From positions 1 to 49,138 of the forward strand of contig JAJCZB010000064.1 of the NCBI GenBank assembly GCA_029262595.1: a DNA stretch of 49,138 nt, written 5' to 3'. The notes beneath the pieces are model-generated. The model was not told the DNA's origin. It made no database searches and worked only from the letters and a program-made list of their open reading frames with translations. The position numbers and the translations under genes are program-made. Source of the stretch: Candidatus Babelota bacterium (lineage in GTDB: Bacteria > Babelota > Babeliae > Babelales > Vermiphilaceae). Shown piece by piece: positions 15,511 to 25,771 of this stretch; within the stretch, counting starts at the first letter, position 1; every line of letters begins with the position of its first letter.

Positions 15511-16499
15511 AGGGGGAAGCAATTTTTTTCAATCCACGCAGTGCCGCTCTTCTTTTTCATTGACCACTTTTCATGCAGCGCATGCGTGCCGCCGCGATCG
15601 GATCGCAAAAAACGCATCACTTCATCAATGAATGTTTGAGAAGGGGGAAAGGGGACGCGTTCGAGGGTGAGCCAGAGGATAAGCAAGCGTGATTGCATAA
15701 TAGGCGGATAAGACAAAAACTCTGAAAGAGAAACTTCAAGTAAGCTGTTCTCTTTTGTACTCATTTGCGCAAAAAGATCGCGTGCATGCGCATCAAGATA
15801 CTGTTCAGTTTGCTGCAAGCGATCAATCGTATGGGTGAAATTTGTATCGAAGCGATCGTCAGCGTTTTTTAAAGCAGGAATGACATTTTTTCGAATACGA
15901 TTACGCAAGAAGGTATCCTGCAGGTTACTTGGATCTTCAAGGTATGCGATATTATGTGCGTTGAGATAGTTGAGAATTTCTGACTTGTTGGTCTGTAAAA
16001 GTGGGCGAATATAGATTCCGCGCTTTGGCCAAATGCCGCACAGGCCAGTTAAGCTTGCGCCGCGCACTAATCGAATTAAAAACGTCTCTTGCTGATCTTG
16101 CGCGTGCTGCCCGAGAGCGATAGCTTCGGCGGTATATTTTTGCGCGACGAATTCTAAGAAAAAACGGCGTGCTTTACGGCCGATTTCTTCTTTTGATCCA
16201 TCCCATTTAAAATCAGCTTCAAGATCAGAAAGTTTTGCAGTCTCAAATGGGATGCCGTGCTTTTGCGCGAGCTGCGCGCAAAACTCTGTATCTTTGTGAG
16301 AGTTAGGCCGCCACTCATGATCAAGATGGGCAGCAACAAAGTTTTCGATTTTCCCCACTTGTTTGAGCTCTAAAAGTAGCTGAAATAGAAAGACAGAGTC
16401 CGGGCCGCCAGAAAGGCCCAACACAATGGTTGAGCCTTCTGGAATTAATTCTTCTGTATCGATGAATGTGATAATCGAATTAAGAATCGTTTTGTTCAT
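15498..16499 (-). CDS. tilS: tRNA(Ile)-lysidine synthase TilS
   Basis: The 333-residue protein has the PP-loop SGGPDS (30-35) that binds ATP. HLDHEWRPNS and ALGQHAQDQQETFLIRLVRGAS follow, characteristic of TilS. It attaches lysine to C34 of the AUA-decoding tRNA(Ile), changing both its codon and amino-acid identity, and is essential. The C-terminal part is shorter than in the E. coli enzyme. The last residues (RSP) and the stop codon lie inside the right end of repeat element 2, so insertion of that element probably reset the C-terminus. The start overlaps the upstream small exported-protein gene by 20 bases. Confidence 0.93.
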   Translation of the reverse strand: MNKTILNSIITFIDTEELIPEGSTIVLGLSGGPDSVFLFQLLLELKQVGKIENFVAAHLDHEWRPNSHKDTEFCAQLAQKHGIPFETAKLSDLEADFKWDGSKEEIGRKARRFFLEFVAQKYTAEAIALGQHAQDQQETFLIRLVRGASLTGLCGIWPKRGIYIRPLLQTNKSEILNYLNAHNIAYLEDPSNLQDTFLRNRIRKNVIPALKNADDRFDTNFTHTIDRLQQTEQYLDAHARDLFAQMSTKENSLLEVSLSEFLSYPPIMQSRLLILWLTLERVPFPPSQTFIDEVMRFLRSDRGGTHALHEKWSMKKKSGTAWIEKNCFPLRSP

Positions 16500-16728
16500 T
16501 TCCGCCTTGCTGAGCGCCTCTGCCAGCTCCCATTACACAAACGTATTTTAGCGTATTTGGAAGTGCTTGTCTTTGAGCTGCAGCTGCGCGTGCAGCTGCT
16601 CCTTTTCTGCGTTGCTGTGCGCCAAATGATTTTCGAGCTCTTTGATTCTTTTTTGAGCCTTTTGCCTCAACGAGCTGAGCTGCGCCAAGTAAAAGAACTA
16701 CTGCGAAAAGTGATTTGTATAGATTCAT
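16480..16728 (-). CDS. Small exported basic protein
   Basis: The 82-residue protein has the signal peptide MNLYKSLFAVVLLLGAAQLVEA, almost the same as that of the next gene upstream. The mature part is short, Arg/Ala/Gln-rich (KNQRARKSFGAQQRRKG, then an Ala-rich stretch) and contains one Cys. It overlaps the start of tilS by 20 bases, so the two are cotranscribed. Function unknown. The composition resembles low-complexity nucleic-acid- or membrane-binding peptides, but nothing more can be said. Confidence 0.6.
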   Translation of the reverse strand: MNLYKSLFAVVLLLGAAQLVEAKGSKKNQRARKSFGAQQRRKGAAARAAAAQRQALPNTLKYVCVMGAGRGAQQGGNEQNDS

Positions 16729-16783
16729 CGAGTGCCTTTTTTTAAGATTTATTAATAACTAATTTGAAGTATCGCTACCTGCT
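16679..16783. repeat. Duplicated signal-peptide cassette, copy A
   Basis: About 105 bases, roughly 85% identical by eye to 17093-17200. It covers the signal-peptide start of one gene, the intergenic space and the last codons of the gene upstream of it. Confidence 0.75.
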
Positions 16784-17142
16784 GCCCCATCCTCTTGAGA
16801 ATAGGTTAGGCCTGCAGCCATCCGGCAGTTGCTAGGATTGCTTGGGCAACCTGTAGTGTTGCAAGGTTGGCTTTTTTGCGTGGGGTGCTTTGGGTGCTGC
16901 TTCCGACAATCCTGAGCGAGGGCATCCCTTATCTCCTCATTTAGAGAATCAAGATCCTTTGTATCAGCCAGTAATTGAGCTAGTTGGGCAGCCACATTGG
17001 CAGCTACTTCAGGAAATGGTTCGAGAGATAGCCCGACAGCCAGTCTGGCACTTCGTGGCGTGTGTGGAGAGTGTTCGGCTGCTATGATTGGTGCAGCCCC
17101 AAGCAAAAGAACTACTGTGAAAAGTGATTTGTGTAAATTCAT
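16759..17142 (-). CDS. Small exported Cys-containing protein
   Basis: The 127-residue protein has signal peptide MNLHKSLFTVVLLLGAAPIIAA, a near copy of the neighbour's. A helical region follows (VAANVAAQLAQLLADTKDLD). Near the C-terminus are four Cys (QDCRKQ, QPCNTT, GCPSNP, NCRMA), which could form two disulfides outside the cytoplasm. No family is recognised. Its signal region and its last codons (GSDTSN) lie in the two copies of the duplicated cassette, while the middle is unique. Confidence 0.6.
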   Translation of the reverse strand: MNLHKSLFTVVLLLGAAPIIAAEHSPHTPRSARLAVGLSLEPFPEVAANVAAQLAQLLADTKDLDSLNEEIRDALAQDCRKQHPKHPTQKSQPCNTTGCPSNPSNCRMAAGLTYSQEDGAAGSDTSN

Positions 17143-17200
17143 AGAGTGTCTTTTTTTTAAGATTTATTAATAATTAATCTGAAGTATTGCTATTTGCTGC
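17093..17200. repeat. Duplicated signal-peptide cassette, copy B
   Basis: Partner of 16679-16783. Both share runs such as AAAAGAACTACTG and TTTAAGATTTATTAATAA, with scattered substitutions and one extra T. Confidence 0.75.
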
Positions 17201-17479
17201 GTCATCATCAGAGCCGGGCTCAAGAAGATAAGCGGGCATTACAACACCCTTTACTGTTACAGCGCCTTGAGCTTCAGTTAAATATGCATCAACTGCAGCC
17301 CGCGCTGCAGCGGCCGCTGCCTTATTTTTGGGTGCATGCGCTGCGTCCTGTGCGCGTTGTCTTCGGAGTTGTCTTTTGCTTAACTTGCGAGCGCCACCTT
17401 GTTGATGCCTTCCTGCAAATGCATTTTGAAATAGACTGCATGTAAGGAGCGCAGCTATGAAGAGATTTTTGATAGTCAT
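17174..17479 (-). CDS. Small exported Ala/Arg-rich protein
   Basis: The 101-residue protein has a signal peptide (MTIKNLFIAALLTCSLFQNAFAG). A basic stretch (KLSKRQLRRQRAQDAAHA), an Ala-rich helix (AAAAAARAAVDAYL) and an acidic end (GSDDDAANSNTSD) follow. The last codons lie in cassette copy B and resemble the end of the preceding protein (GSDTSN). Function unknown. It belongs to the five-gene cluster of tiny exported proteins. Confidence 0.6.
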   Translation of the reverse strand: MTIKNLFIAALLTCSLFQNAFAGRHQQGGARKLSKRQLRRQRAQDAAHAPKNKAAAAAARAAVDAYLTEAQGAVTVKGVVMPAYLLEPGSDDDAANSNTSD

Positions 17480-17510
17480 ATGTTTCTATTTCTCCAAATA
17501 AATATTCTAA

Positions 17511-17789
17511 TTAAATGCTAATATATCGGGGCGCAGCGCCTTGTACGTATCGATTTGGCTGCGTGCCTTTTGCCGATCTGTTTCCCGATTTTTGTGCTAA
17601 CAACTCTTGCAGCTGAGCATGTTGCTGCGGCGTCAAGCGTCTATAACTTCGTAACGCTCTAATTTGTGCGTTGATATCATGAGCTTTGGAAGGTTTGTTA
17701 TTATATTTTCCTGCTTGAGTGATATTTACAGATGCAAGTACTAGCACTGCTGTTAAAACCATTCGATGTGTATTCACGTATAACCCCAT
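17511..17789 (-). CDS. Small exported protein
   Basis: The 92-residue reading carries a signal peptide (VLTAVLVLASVNITQA). The mature part is basic and Gln/Arg-rich: KYNNKPSKAHDINAQIRALR and LTPQQHAQLQELLAQK. A GTG four codons in (17777) lies after GGGG and would give MNTHRMVLTAVLV, closer to the MN- starts of its neighbours; it may be the real start. Function unknown. Confidence 0.55.
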   Translation of the reverse strand: MGLYVNTHRMVLTAVLVLASVNITQAGKYNNKPSKAHDINAQIRALRSYRRLTPQQHAQLQELLAQKSGNRSAKGTQPNRYVQGAAPRYISI

Positions 17790-17811
17790 ATGGAAATTTT
17801 ATTTGTTACGC

Positions 17812-18018
17812 TTACTCAGTTTGGCCAGTCTGCGCGAGAACAGCACGAGCAATAGCGATCTCTTTTCGTCTTGCCTTGATTTCTCTTCTTGTTTCTTTTT
17901 GATCTTTACCTTTCTGAGCAAACGTCTTTTTTTGCCTATAAGGATTTGGTTTCCATGCTTGCATCTGCGCAGTACCAAACAATACAATCGTTGCAACTAC
18001 GAGTTGACGAATATTCAT
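17812..18018 (-). CDS. Small exported Lys/Arg-rich protein
   Basis: The 68-residue protein has a signal peptide (MNIRQLVVATIVLFGTAQMQA) and a 47-residue, highly charged helical mature part (QKGKDQKETRREIKARRKE). GAGG lies 8 bases before the ATG. It is the first gene of the five-gene cluster, so the cluster promoter is expected in 18019-18150. Function unknown. Confidence 0.55.
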   Translation of the reverse strand: MNIRQLVVATIVLFGTAQMQAWKPNPYRQKKTFAQKGKDQKETRREIKARRKEIAIARAVLAQTGQTE

Positions 18019-18156
18019 ATAAAAAACCTCTACTTGTAAAAAGTAATAATGTGTTTAACCCCCACAGCGATTAGCTACTTATGCCATTGCTCGAGAGCAA
18101 AAAGCCTTAAGAACATGTAATCAATCTTGTGGAAAGCTAAGTATAAAAAATAGTTT

Positions 18157-20715
<2,559 letters not shown>

Positions 20716-20720
20716 TTAAC

Positions 20721-21236
20721 GTGTCAGAAAATCAACACAATCAAGACGCTACATATATGCAAGAATCCCTTGCTTTAGCTCGGGCTGCGTTTGATCAAAA
20801 TGAAGTTCCGATTGGTGCAATAGTGGTCGATTGCAAGGGTGCCATTGTTGGGCGAGGCTTTAATCAAGTTGAAGGGCGAAAGAGTCAATGTGCTCATGCA
20901 GAAATGATTGCCATTAATGAGGCAGCTGCAGCGATAGGGGACTGGCGATTGGACGCATGTACGCTCTATGTAACCCTTGAGCCATGTAGTATGTGTTATA
21001 GCCTGATACGGCTCTCTCGAATTGGAACGCTCGTTTTTGGAGCGTCATCCCCACGCTTTGGATATCAGCTTGACAACGTTGCAACCTCTTCGGTATACAA
21101 AAATGACGTGAGAGTATTAAGCGGTGTCTGCGCACAGCAAGCGCAGGATCTATTGAAGCGATTTTTTCAAATGCAAAGGACGAAAAAAGGTGAGTATAAA
21201 TCAGGATCTCAAAAAGATAAAAGCGAGTCTTATTGA
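20721..21236 (+). CDS. tadA: tRNA-specific adenosine deaminase TadA
   Basis: The 171-residue deaminase has the zinc site CAHAEM (His59 and catalytic Glu61) and EPCSMC (Cys89, Cys92). The conserved VPIGAIVVD segment lies at 29-37. It converts A34 to inosine in tRNA(Arg) of the ACG anticodon type. The GTG at 20721 is chosen because AGGAGG lies 5 bases upstream; an upstream GTG at 20700 overlaps that site. The C-terminal tail is Lys/Ser-rich and overlaps the dksA-like gene by 47 bases, so the two are cotranscribed. Confidence 0.92.
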   Translation: MSENQHNQDATYMQESLALARAAFDQNEVPIGAIVVDCKGAIVGRGFNQVEGRKSQCAHAEMIAINEAAAAIGDWRLDACTLYVTLEPCSMCYSLIRLSRIGTLVFGASSPRFGYQLDNVATSSVYKNDVRVLSGVCAQQAQDLLKRFFQMQRTKKGEYKSGSQKDKSESY

Positions 21237-21540
21237 GAGAAGAAATGAGCTTGAAGAGAGTTTGTATAAGCTATCAACAGAAAAAGTGGGCGATGATCAG
21301 GTGCAAGATCCGGGAGATCAGGCCTTAACCTCCACAATGGAGAATCTCCGATCCTCCTTGCAGAATACTGAATTAGAAGAATATAATCGTATCAAGCAAG
21401 CGCTGCAAAAAATTGAAGAAGGCACATACGGCATTTGCATTGATTGTGGGGGCGATATTTCTGAAAAGCGCCTCAAATCCTACCCCAATGCGGCCCGCTG
21501 CCTGGCCTGCCAAGAAACCTTTGAGGACAAGGGGCAGTAG
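21190..21540 (+). CDS. dksA: DksA/TraR-family zinc-finger transcription factor
   Basis: The 116-residue protein has an N-terminal coiled coil (about 5-75) with the tip motif DPGDQA, matching the DxxDxA needed by DksA in the RNA-polymerase secondary channel. A C4 zinc finger follows: CIDCGGDI and CLACQ, separated by 17 residues. DksA-type proteins tune rRNA and amino-acid promoters, often with ppGpp. It is shorter than E. coli DksA (151). It starts at GTG 21190 after AAAGGA, well inside tadA. A hairpin (CAAGGGGC/GCCCCTTG, 21528-21555) spans its stop codon but has no T run. Confidence 0.85.
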   Translation: MSINQDLKKIKASLIERRNELEESLYKLSTEKVGDDQVQDPGDQALTSTMENLRSSLQNTELEEYNRIKQALQKIEEGTYGICIDCGGDISEKRLKSYPNAARCLACQETFEDKGQ

Positions 21541-21587
21541 GGTTTTAGCCCCTTGAGAGCATTAAGAGGCGTATTAAGTAGAGTTTT

Positions 21588-21616
21588 TTGACAATTTTCC
21601 ACAGATTATCTACTAT
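21588..21616 (+). promoter_or_regulatory. rpsI promoter
   Basis: TTGACA (21588-21593), 17 bases, TACTAT (21611-21616): the best sigma-70-type promoter in the window. The predicted start is near 21623. Confidence 0.8.
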
Positions 21617-21621
21617 AAGAA

Positions 21622-21653
21622 TATGGTTATAACCATAGATTCAAGCAAATCTA
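21622..21653 (+). promoter_or_regulatory. Perfect palindrome and leader hairpin of rpsI
   Basis: TATGGTTATAACCATA (21622-21637) is a perfect 16-base palindrome at the predicted transcription start. TAGATT/AATCTA (21636-21641, 21648-21653) follows. It may be an operator or an autoregulatory leader; this is inference from position. Confidence 0.5.
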
Positions 21654-21678
21654 CCTATATTGAAAGGTTTTAAACGGT

Positions 21679-22101
21679 ATGGCACAAGAAAAAGCATCAG
21701 CTCCAATAAAAAATACGTCTCTTGCACATGGCGTTGGTCGTCGTAAATCTTCGGTTGCCCGTGTATGGTGTCGTTCTGGTAAGGGCGCTATTCGAGTAAA
21801 CAATCTCGATATCTCTCAGTACTTCGATACTCAGATTGACGTTAATAACGCTGAATCGCCAGCTCGTTTAGTACCGATCTCTTCAAAATACGATATGAAA
21901 GTAACTGTTTCTGGTGGTGGTAAAACTGCTCAAGCAGACGCAGTGAAACTTGCTATCGCTCGTTGCTTTCTCCAGCTCGATGAGTCGGTTCGGTCTACGC
22001 TGAGAGATAAAGGTCTTTTGACTGTAGACGCTCGCGTAAAAGAGCGTAAAAAGCCTGGACGTAAAGCAGCTCGTCGTCGCTTCCAATTTACAAAACGTTA
22101 A
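21679..22101 (+). CDS. rpsI: Small ribosomal subunit protein uS9
   Basis: The 140-residue protein has the S9 signature GVGRRKSSVARVW near residue 15, VSGGGKTAQADAVKLAIARC in the middle, and the tRNA-contacting basic tail PGRKAARRRFQFTKR. Its C-terminal Arg reaches the P-site tRNA. It stands alone: the usual upstream partner rplM (L13) is missing and a dksA-like gene is there instead. It has its own strong promoter and a palindromic leader. The N-terminal extension of about ten residues is modest. Confidence 0.97.
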   Translation: MAQEKASAPIKNTSLAHGVGRRKSSVARVWCRSGKGAIRVNNLDISQYFDTQIDVNNAESPARLVPISSKYDMKVTVSGGGKTAQADAVKLAIARCFLQLDESVRSTLRDKGLLTVDARVKERKKPGRKAARRRFQFTKR

Positions 22102-22133
22102 GTTTTCTACATTTTTATTACTTGGTATTGAAC

Positions 22134-22139
22134 TATAAT
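22134..22139 (+). promoter_or_regulatory. Probable -10 of glmS
   Basis: TATAAT lies 29 bases before the GTG start of glmS. No good -35 is found at 16-18 bases, so confidence is limited. Confidence 0.45.
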
Positions 22140-22167
22140 GTGCCCCTAAACGAAAAAAGGGATAGAG

Positions 22168-24012
22168 GTGTGTAGTGTAGTTGGCTATGTTGGAAATGAG
22201 TACAGCAGAAAATTTGTACTTGAAGGGCTTTCGCGTCTGGAATATCGTGGCTATGACTCAGCAGGATTTGCGTGTATTGATCCGGATAATAACCGGCTGA
22301 TGTATGCAAAATCAGAAGGCAAGCTACAGCGCTTAGTATCGCTGCTTGAGAAAGAACCGATAGATGGATTTGCGGGTATTGGTCATACCAGATGGTCTAC
22401 GCATGGTGCATCATCTGAGCAGAATGCGCATCCACATTTTGATTGTGAAAAATTAATTTCTGTGGTGCATAATGGCATTATAGAAAATCATACAGAATTA
22501 CGGCATCAGCTAGAAAAAACGGGGCATACGTTTCATTCCGAGACGGATACGGAGATAATTGCTCATTTGTTTGAGTCATCTCTTTCTGTTCGTAAGGAGT
22601 TACCTGAAGCGATCGTGCATTTAGTGCAGCAGCTGCAGGGAGCATACGCATTTATATCCCTGTTGAATGCGCATCCGGATACAATGGTTCTTGTCCGAAA
22701 GCGTTCGCCACTATGCATTGGTCTGGGCGACGGGCAGATGTTTGTGGCGTCTGATATGCTTGCATTCGCAGGCAAAACTCGAAATGTTATTTTTATGCCG
22801 GACGAAAGTTTTGCACTTGTTTGTAAAGACAGTGTTGAGCTGTATCGTTTTGATGGAACACCTATTGCAGTATCCGTGCAAGAGGTTGATGTGACGTGGG
22901 ATATGTATGAAAAGCAGGGGCATGATCATTACATGCTCAAAGAGATTTACGAACAAAAAACGGCGATACATGACACGGTTGATTTTCTTCATTCGGTCAA
23001 AGATCGTATTTGGGATGATATGGGGATGAGCGCTAAGCAAATTTGCGCGCTTGACTCTATCAATCTTGTGGGCTGTGGCACTTCGTGGCATGCCGGGTAT
23101 ATTGGTAAATTCTTTTTTGAAACAATTGCCATGTTACCTACTCAGTTACATTTGGCGTCTGAGTTTCGTTATCTTCCTTTTTTTCCCGTAAAAAATAATA
23201 TGTTTTTGGCGATATCTCAATCGGGTGAGACTGCTGATACACTCGAAGCTATTCGAATGGTGAATGAATTTCAGATTCCAACGGTGGCACTCACTAATGT
23301 GTCTTCAAGTACGATGGTCAGAGAATCTGAAGGATTTGTGCTTACTCAGGCTGGGCGCGAAATTGCTGTTGCTTCGACTAAAGCATTTTCAACGCAAGTA
23401 ACTGCGCTTTATTGGATGGCCCATCGTATTGCATGCGAGAAAAAAATAATTAATACATCTCAATTGGAATCGGCACAGCATGATTTACTTGTTGCGGCAG
23501 AAGTGCTGGAAAATACGATTGAGAATTATAAGCTTTCTATTATTAAAGATCTCGCACCGCGCTATGCTCGCTACAAAAAAATGATTTTTCTCGGGCGCCA
23601 TAATAGCTATCCCTTCGCTCTCGAATCAGCTCTAAAACTAAAAGAAATTGCGTATATTCTTGCTACCGCATATCCAGCGGGGGAGCTCAAGCATGGTCCG
23701 CTTGCTTTGATTGATGCAGATACTCCAACCATTATTTTTTCGCATCAAGATCCATTGATTTATCAAAAGTTGGTTGGGAATGTGCAAGAAGTCAAAGCCC
23801 GTGGTGGGCACGTAATAGCCTTTGCATTTGAAGGGCAAAAGGAGCTGTGCGATCTTGCCGATACGGTGTTTGAAATTCCGCGTGTAAAATCAATGCTTGG
23901 CCCACTTGCTATGACCGGCCTCATGCAGTTCTTTTTTTATGCGATTGCCAAGGAGCTCGATCGGCCCATCGATAAGCCGCGCAATTTGGCAAAATCAGTG
24001 ACCGTTGAATAG
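22168..24012 (+). CDS. glmS: Glutamine-fructose-6-phosphate aminotransferase GlmS
   Basis: This full-length enzyme has 614 codons. Cys2 (MCSVVGYVG) becomes the N-terminal nucleophile of the glutaminase domain. LEYRGYDSAG, GHTRWSTHG and the NGIIENHTEL block complete it. Two SIS sugar-isomerase domains follow (GCGTSWHAGYIG and ISQSGETADTLEA), and the end is DKPRNLAKSVTVE. It makes glucosamine-6-phosphate, the first step to UDP-GlcNAc for wall and lipopolysaccharide. Residue 3 is Ser where nearly all relatives have Gly. It starts at GTG after AAGGGA. The substrate, fructose-6-phosphate, may come from the host. Confidence 0.97.
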   Translation: MCSVVGYVGNEYSRKFVLEGLSRLEYRGYDSAGFACIDPDNNRLMYAKSEGKLQRLVSLLEKEPIDGFAGIGHTRWSTHGASSEQNAHPHFDCEKLISVVHNGIIENHTELRHQLEKTGHTFHSETDTEIIAHLFESSLSVRKELPEAIVHLVQQLQGAYAFISLLNAHPDTMVLVRKRSPLCIGLGDGQMFVASDMLAFAGKTRNVIFMPDESFALVCKDSVELYRFDGTPIAVSVQEVDVTWDMYEKQGHDHYMLKEIYEQKTAIHDTVDFLHSVKDRIWDDMGMSAKQICALDSINLVGCGTSWHAGYIGKFFFETIAMLPTQLHLASEFRYLPFFPVKNNMFLAISQSGETADTLEAIRMVNEFQIPTVALTNVSSSTMVRESEGFVLTQAGREIAVASTKAFSTQVTALYWMAHRIACEKKIINTSQLESAQHDLLVAAEVLENTIENYKLSIIKDLAPRYARYKKMIFLGRHNSYPFALESALKLKEIAYILATAYPAGELKHGPLALIDADTPTIIFSHQDPLIYQKLVGNVQEVKARGGHVIAFAFEGQKELCDLADTVFEIPRVKSMLGPLAMTGLMQFFFYAIAKELDRPIDKPRNLAKSVTVE

Positions 24013-24046
24013 GTTTTATCCTTTTTTATTACGTCAAATAATGTGA

Positions 24047-24052
24047 TACAAT
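24047..24052 (+). promoter_or_regulatory. Probable extended -10 promoter
   Basis: TGTGATACAAT contains -10 TACAAT (24047-24052) with an upstream TG, 44 bases before the ATG of the small exported protein. The -35 is weak. Confidence 0.4.
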
Positions 24053-24095
24053 AGGGCTAAAGAGGGGTTTTCAATATCTGCAAGGAGTTATGATT

Positions 24096-24584
24096 ATGAA
24101 AAAAATAAAAATTATAGCATTTATATTTTTAGGTATTGCGATGTCAGCATCTGCTCAAGATGCTTCACATCAAAAAAGAATGCAGGAGCTGGTAAAACAG
24201 CGGGTTACCTTGATTGCAGGTGCGCCATTGAGTGCGCATTGGACGCATGTTCAGTCCAAGCTAATGGAACTTTTAGAGATAGTATCGCAGCAACTTAACT
24301 CCCAAAGCATTATAATTAAGTTCGATGAGCGAGCATTTGGCGTATTAGTTAATGATGTATTGATCAAGCTTGCAATGCCATCAGTCACTGATGATGAACG
24401 TGAAGAGCTGAGCAGAAGCATTGCTTTTTATCTGCATGAAAAGGGACCATTGAAAAGAGTTGCTGCAGTATTGCATATCAATAAAGATCAAGATTTACAA
24501 AATGCCCGTGATGCGATTGCGTATATTATTGAGCAGTTGCAACGAATTGAAAAGCGTGTAGAAGAAACGCGAAAAGAAAAATGA
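24096..24584 (+). CDS. Exported helical hypothetical protein
   Basis: The 162-residue protein has signal peptide MKKIKIIAFIFLGIAMSASA. A mostly helical, charged mature part ends in a Lys/Glu-rich tail (IEQLQRIEKRVEETRKEK). AAGGAG lies 8 bases before the ATG at 24096; an ATG two codons earlier is closer than ideal. No domain is recognised. A strong terminator follows 20 bases after the stop, making it a single-gene unit after glmS. Confidence 0.65.
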   Translation: MKKIKIIAFIFLGIAMSASAQDASHQKRMQELVKQRVTLIAGAPLSAHWTHVQSKLMELLEIVSQQLNSQSIIIKFDERAFGVLVNDVLIKLAMPSVTDDEREELSRSIAFYLHEKGPLKRVAAVLHINKDQDLQNARDAIAYIIEQLQRIEKRVEETRKEK

Positions 24585-24602
24585 TATTTTTTAAATAAAC
24601 AT

Positions 24603-24637
24603 AAAAAGCGACCTCGGAAGTGGGGTCGCTTTTTTTT
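24603..24637 (+). terminator. Intrinsic terminator
   Basis: AGCGACC/GGTCGCT arms with a 10-base loop and an eight-T tail. Confidence 0.9.
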
Positions 24638-24970
24638 GACAGTAAAATATTTACGTACATTGATTACAGTTATCGTTCATAAAAAATAGCATTATAGTTT
24701 TAGCTTTTTTAATCAATGATTTTTTCACATAGAGGTGGTTTTTTGCAAGGCGGCAGCGGGTATTTTCAGAATTGAATTTAATATGCAATAAAGGGGTGTT
24801 TTTAGGTACTTTGCTTGCTTTAAATGTAAAAAAGAGTATCTATTTAATGCAGTCATAGGTTGAATTTCAAATGCAAGGGGTAAATAGGAGCGACTAACCA
24901 TCAAAAAAGAGTATGGTATATGGCAGCAACAGTGAAGTAACAACAATTCTCACGTACAGAAGGAGCTAGC
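24638..24970. other. Intergenic region without a gene
   Basis: AT-rich. It holds one copy (24668-24679) of AGTTATCGTTCA, which recurs at 26095-26106. No convincing ORF or RNA structure is seen. The promoter of the next gene should lie here. Confidence 0.4.
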
Positions 24971-25594
24971 ATGGTACGTATTAAAAAATTCATTTCATTT
25001 TCTGTCCTCTTGTCTCTTTTTATAGCGCCTTTGCTTTCTGCGATGCAATTGGATGATATGACTGAGCAGGGACCTAAAATGGAGGTTGAGAGTTTTTTAA
25101 ATTTAGACCTAGCTGGTTGCACAATGCTTTTCGATCCTGCCCATGTAAGAGCGGCTGGATTGAGTAAGAATATTAAATTAGGCGCTGACAAAGATGGGTT
25201 TTTTGTTAAAGACGGTGAAGAAGTAACCAGAGTTCAAAAATGCGATACTGATGATGCCTTTAAAGAACGCACCTTAAATGAAGTTGCTCTTTATGGAATT
25301 ACAAGCCATTTTAAGGTGTCTCGATTTGATACAGGTGAATATAAAGTAACTGCAGCTGACGGTTTAAAAGGCGGCGGAGTTGCTGGTGCAACTGCTGGTG
25401 CTTACGTTGGTTACGTTGGAACGACTGTAGCATGTCATGGAGTTTTATGGTGCATTTCATGGGTGGCAGGTCCTGCACATACAGCTCTATTTCTTGGTTT
25501 ATCCAAAGGACTGTCTGGGCCAATTCACGGTGTTGCTTGCTTAGCTGGAACAGCAGCCGGAGCAGCAGGAGCTGTAGCAACTGGTCCAGTTTAA
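24971..25594 (+). CDS. Exported protein with Gly/Ala-rich hydrophobic C-terminus
   Basis: The 207-residue protein has a signal peptide (FISFSVLLSLFIAPLLSAM). A polar middle (about 25-130) is followed by a hydrophobic, small-residue-rich end (GGGVAGATAGAYVGYVG, then GLSKGLSGPIHGVACLAGTA). Its GxxxG-like spacing suggests glycine-zipper membrane insertion. Such regions occur in pore-forming or self-associating membrane proteins, but function is not known. AAGGAG precedes the ATG. Two small membrane ORFs follow in tight succession and share a terminator, so the three form an operon. Confidence 0.65.
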   Translation: MVRIKKFISFSVLLSLFIAPLLSAMQLDDMTEQGPKMEVESFLNLDLAGCTMLFDPAHVRAAGLSKNIKLGADKDGFFVKDGEEVTRVQKCDTDDAFKERTLNEVALYGITSHFKVSRFDTGEYKVTAADGLKGGGVAGATAGAYVGYVGTTVACHGVLWCISWVAGPAHTALFLGLSKGLSGPIHGVACLAGTAAGAAGAVATGPV

Positions 25595-25604
25595 TAGGAA
25601 AGCT

Positions 25605-25769
25605 ATGTGGTTCAATAGTTGGTATGACTACTTTTTTTATTGGTATTGGTATGAATATGTCATTATCAGTTTCGTAACACTTGGGGTTCTATATTTGATA
25701 GAATGGAATGTGTTTAATGGAAAAGACTTGTTTATAGTCATTTCTCGATACCTGAGGGGGAGAAAGTGA
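25605..25769 (+). CDS. Small aromatic-rich membrane protein (54 aa)
   Basis: This 54-residue ORF starts with ATG 25605, with AGGAA four bases before. It begins MWFNSWYDYFYWYWYEYV, an extreme run of Trp/Tyr/Phe, followed by a hydrophobic helix (IISFVTLGVLYLI) and a basic end (SRYLRGRK). It starts 11 bases after the stop of the Gly-rich exported protein and ends 2 bases before the next ATG. The basic tail predicts an in-facing C-terminus. No family is recognised. Its size and position argue for a real coupled gene, but this is not proven. Confidence 0.5.
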   Translation: MWFNSWYDYFFYWYWYEYVIISFVTLGVLYLIEWNVFNGKDLFIVISRYLRGRK

Positions 25770-25771
25770 GT

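Noticed and set aside
15341-15631. A 96-residue frame on the + strand
   Set aside because: It reads through repeat element 2 and into the antisense of tilS; no ribosome binding site.
21528-21555. Hairpin CAAGGGGC/GCCCCTTG as the dksA terminator
   Set aside because: There is no T run after it; it may slow decay or attenuate but cannot be called a terminator.
24725-24946. A 73-residue frame on the - strand
   Set aside because: No ribosome site, unusual composition and no matching promoter; the region is better seen as upstream DNA of the gene at 24971.
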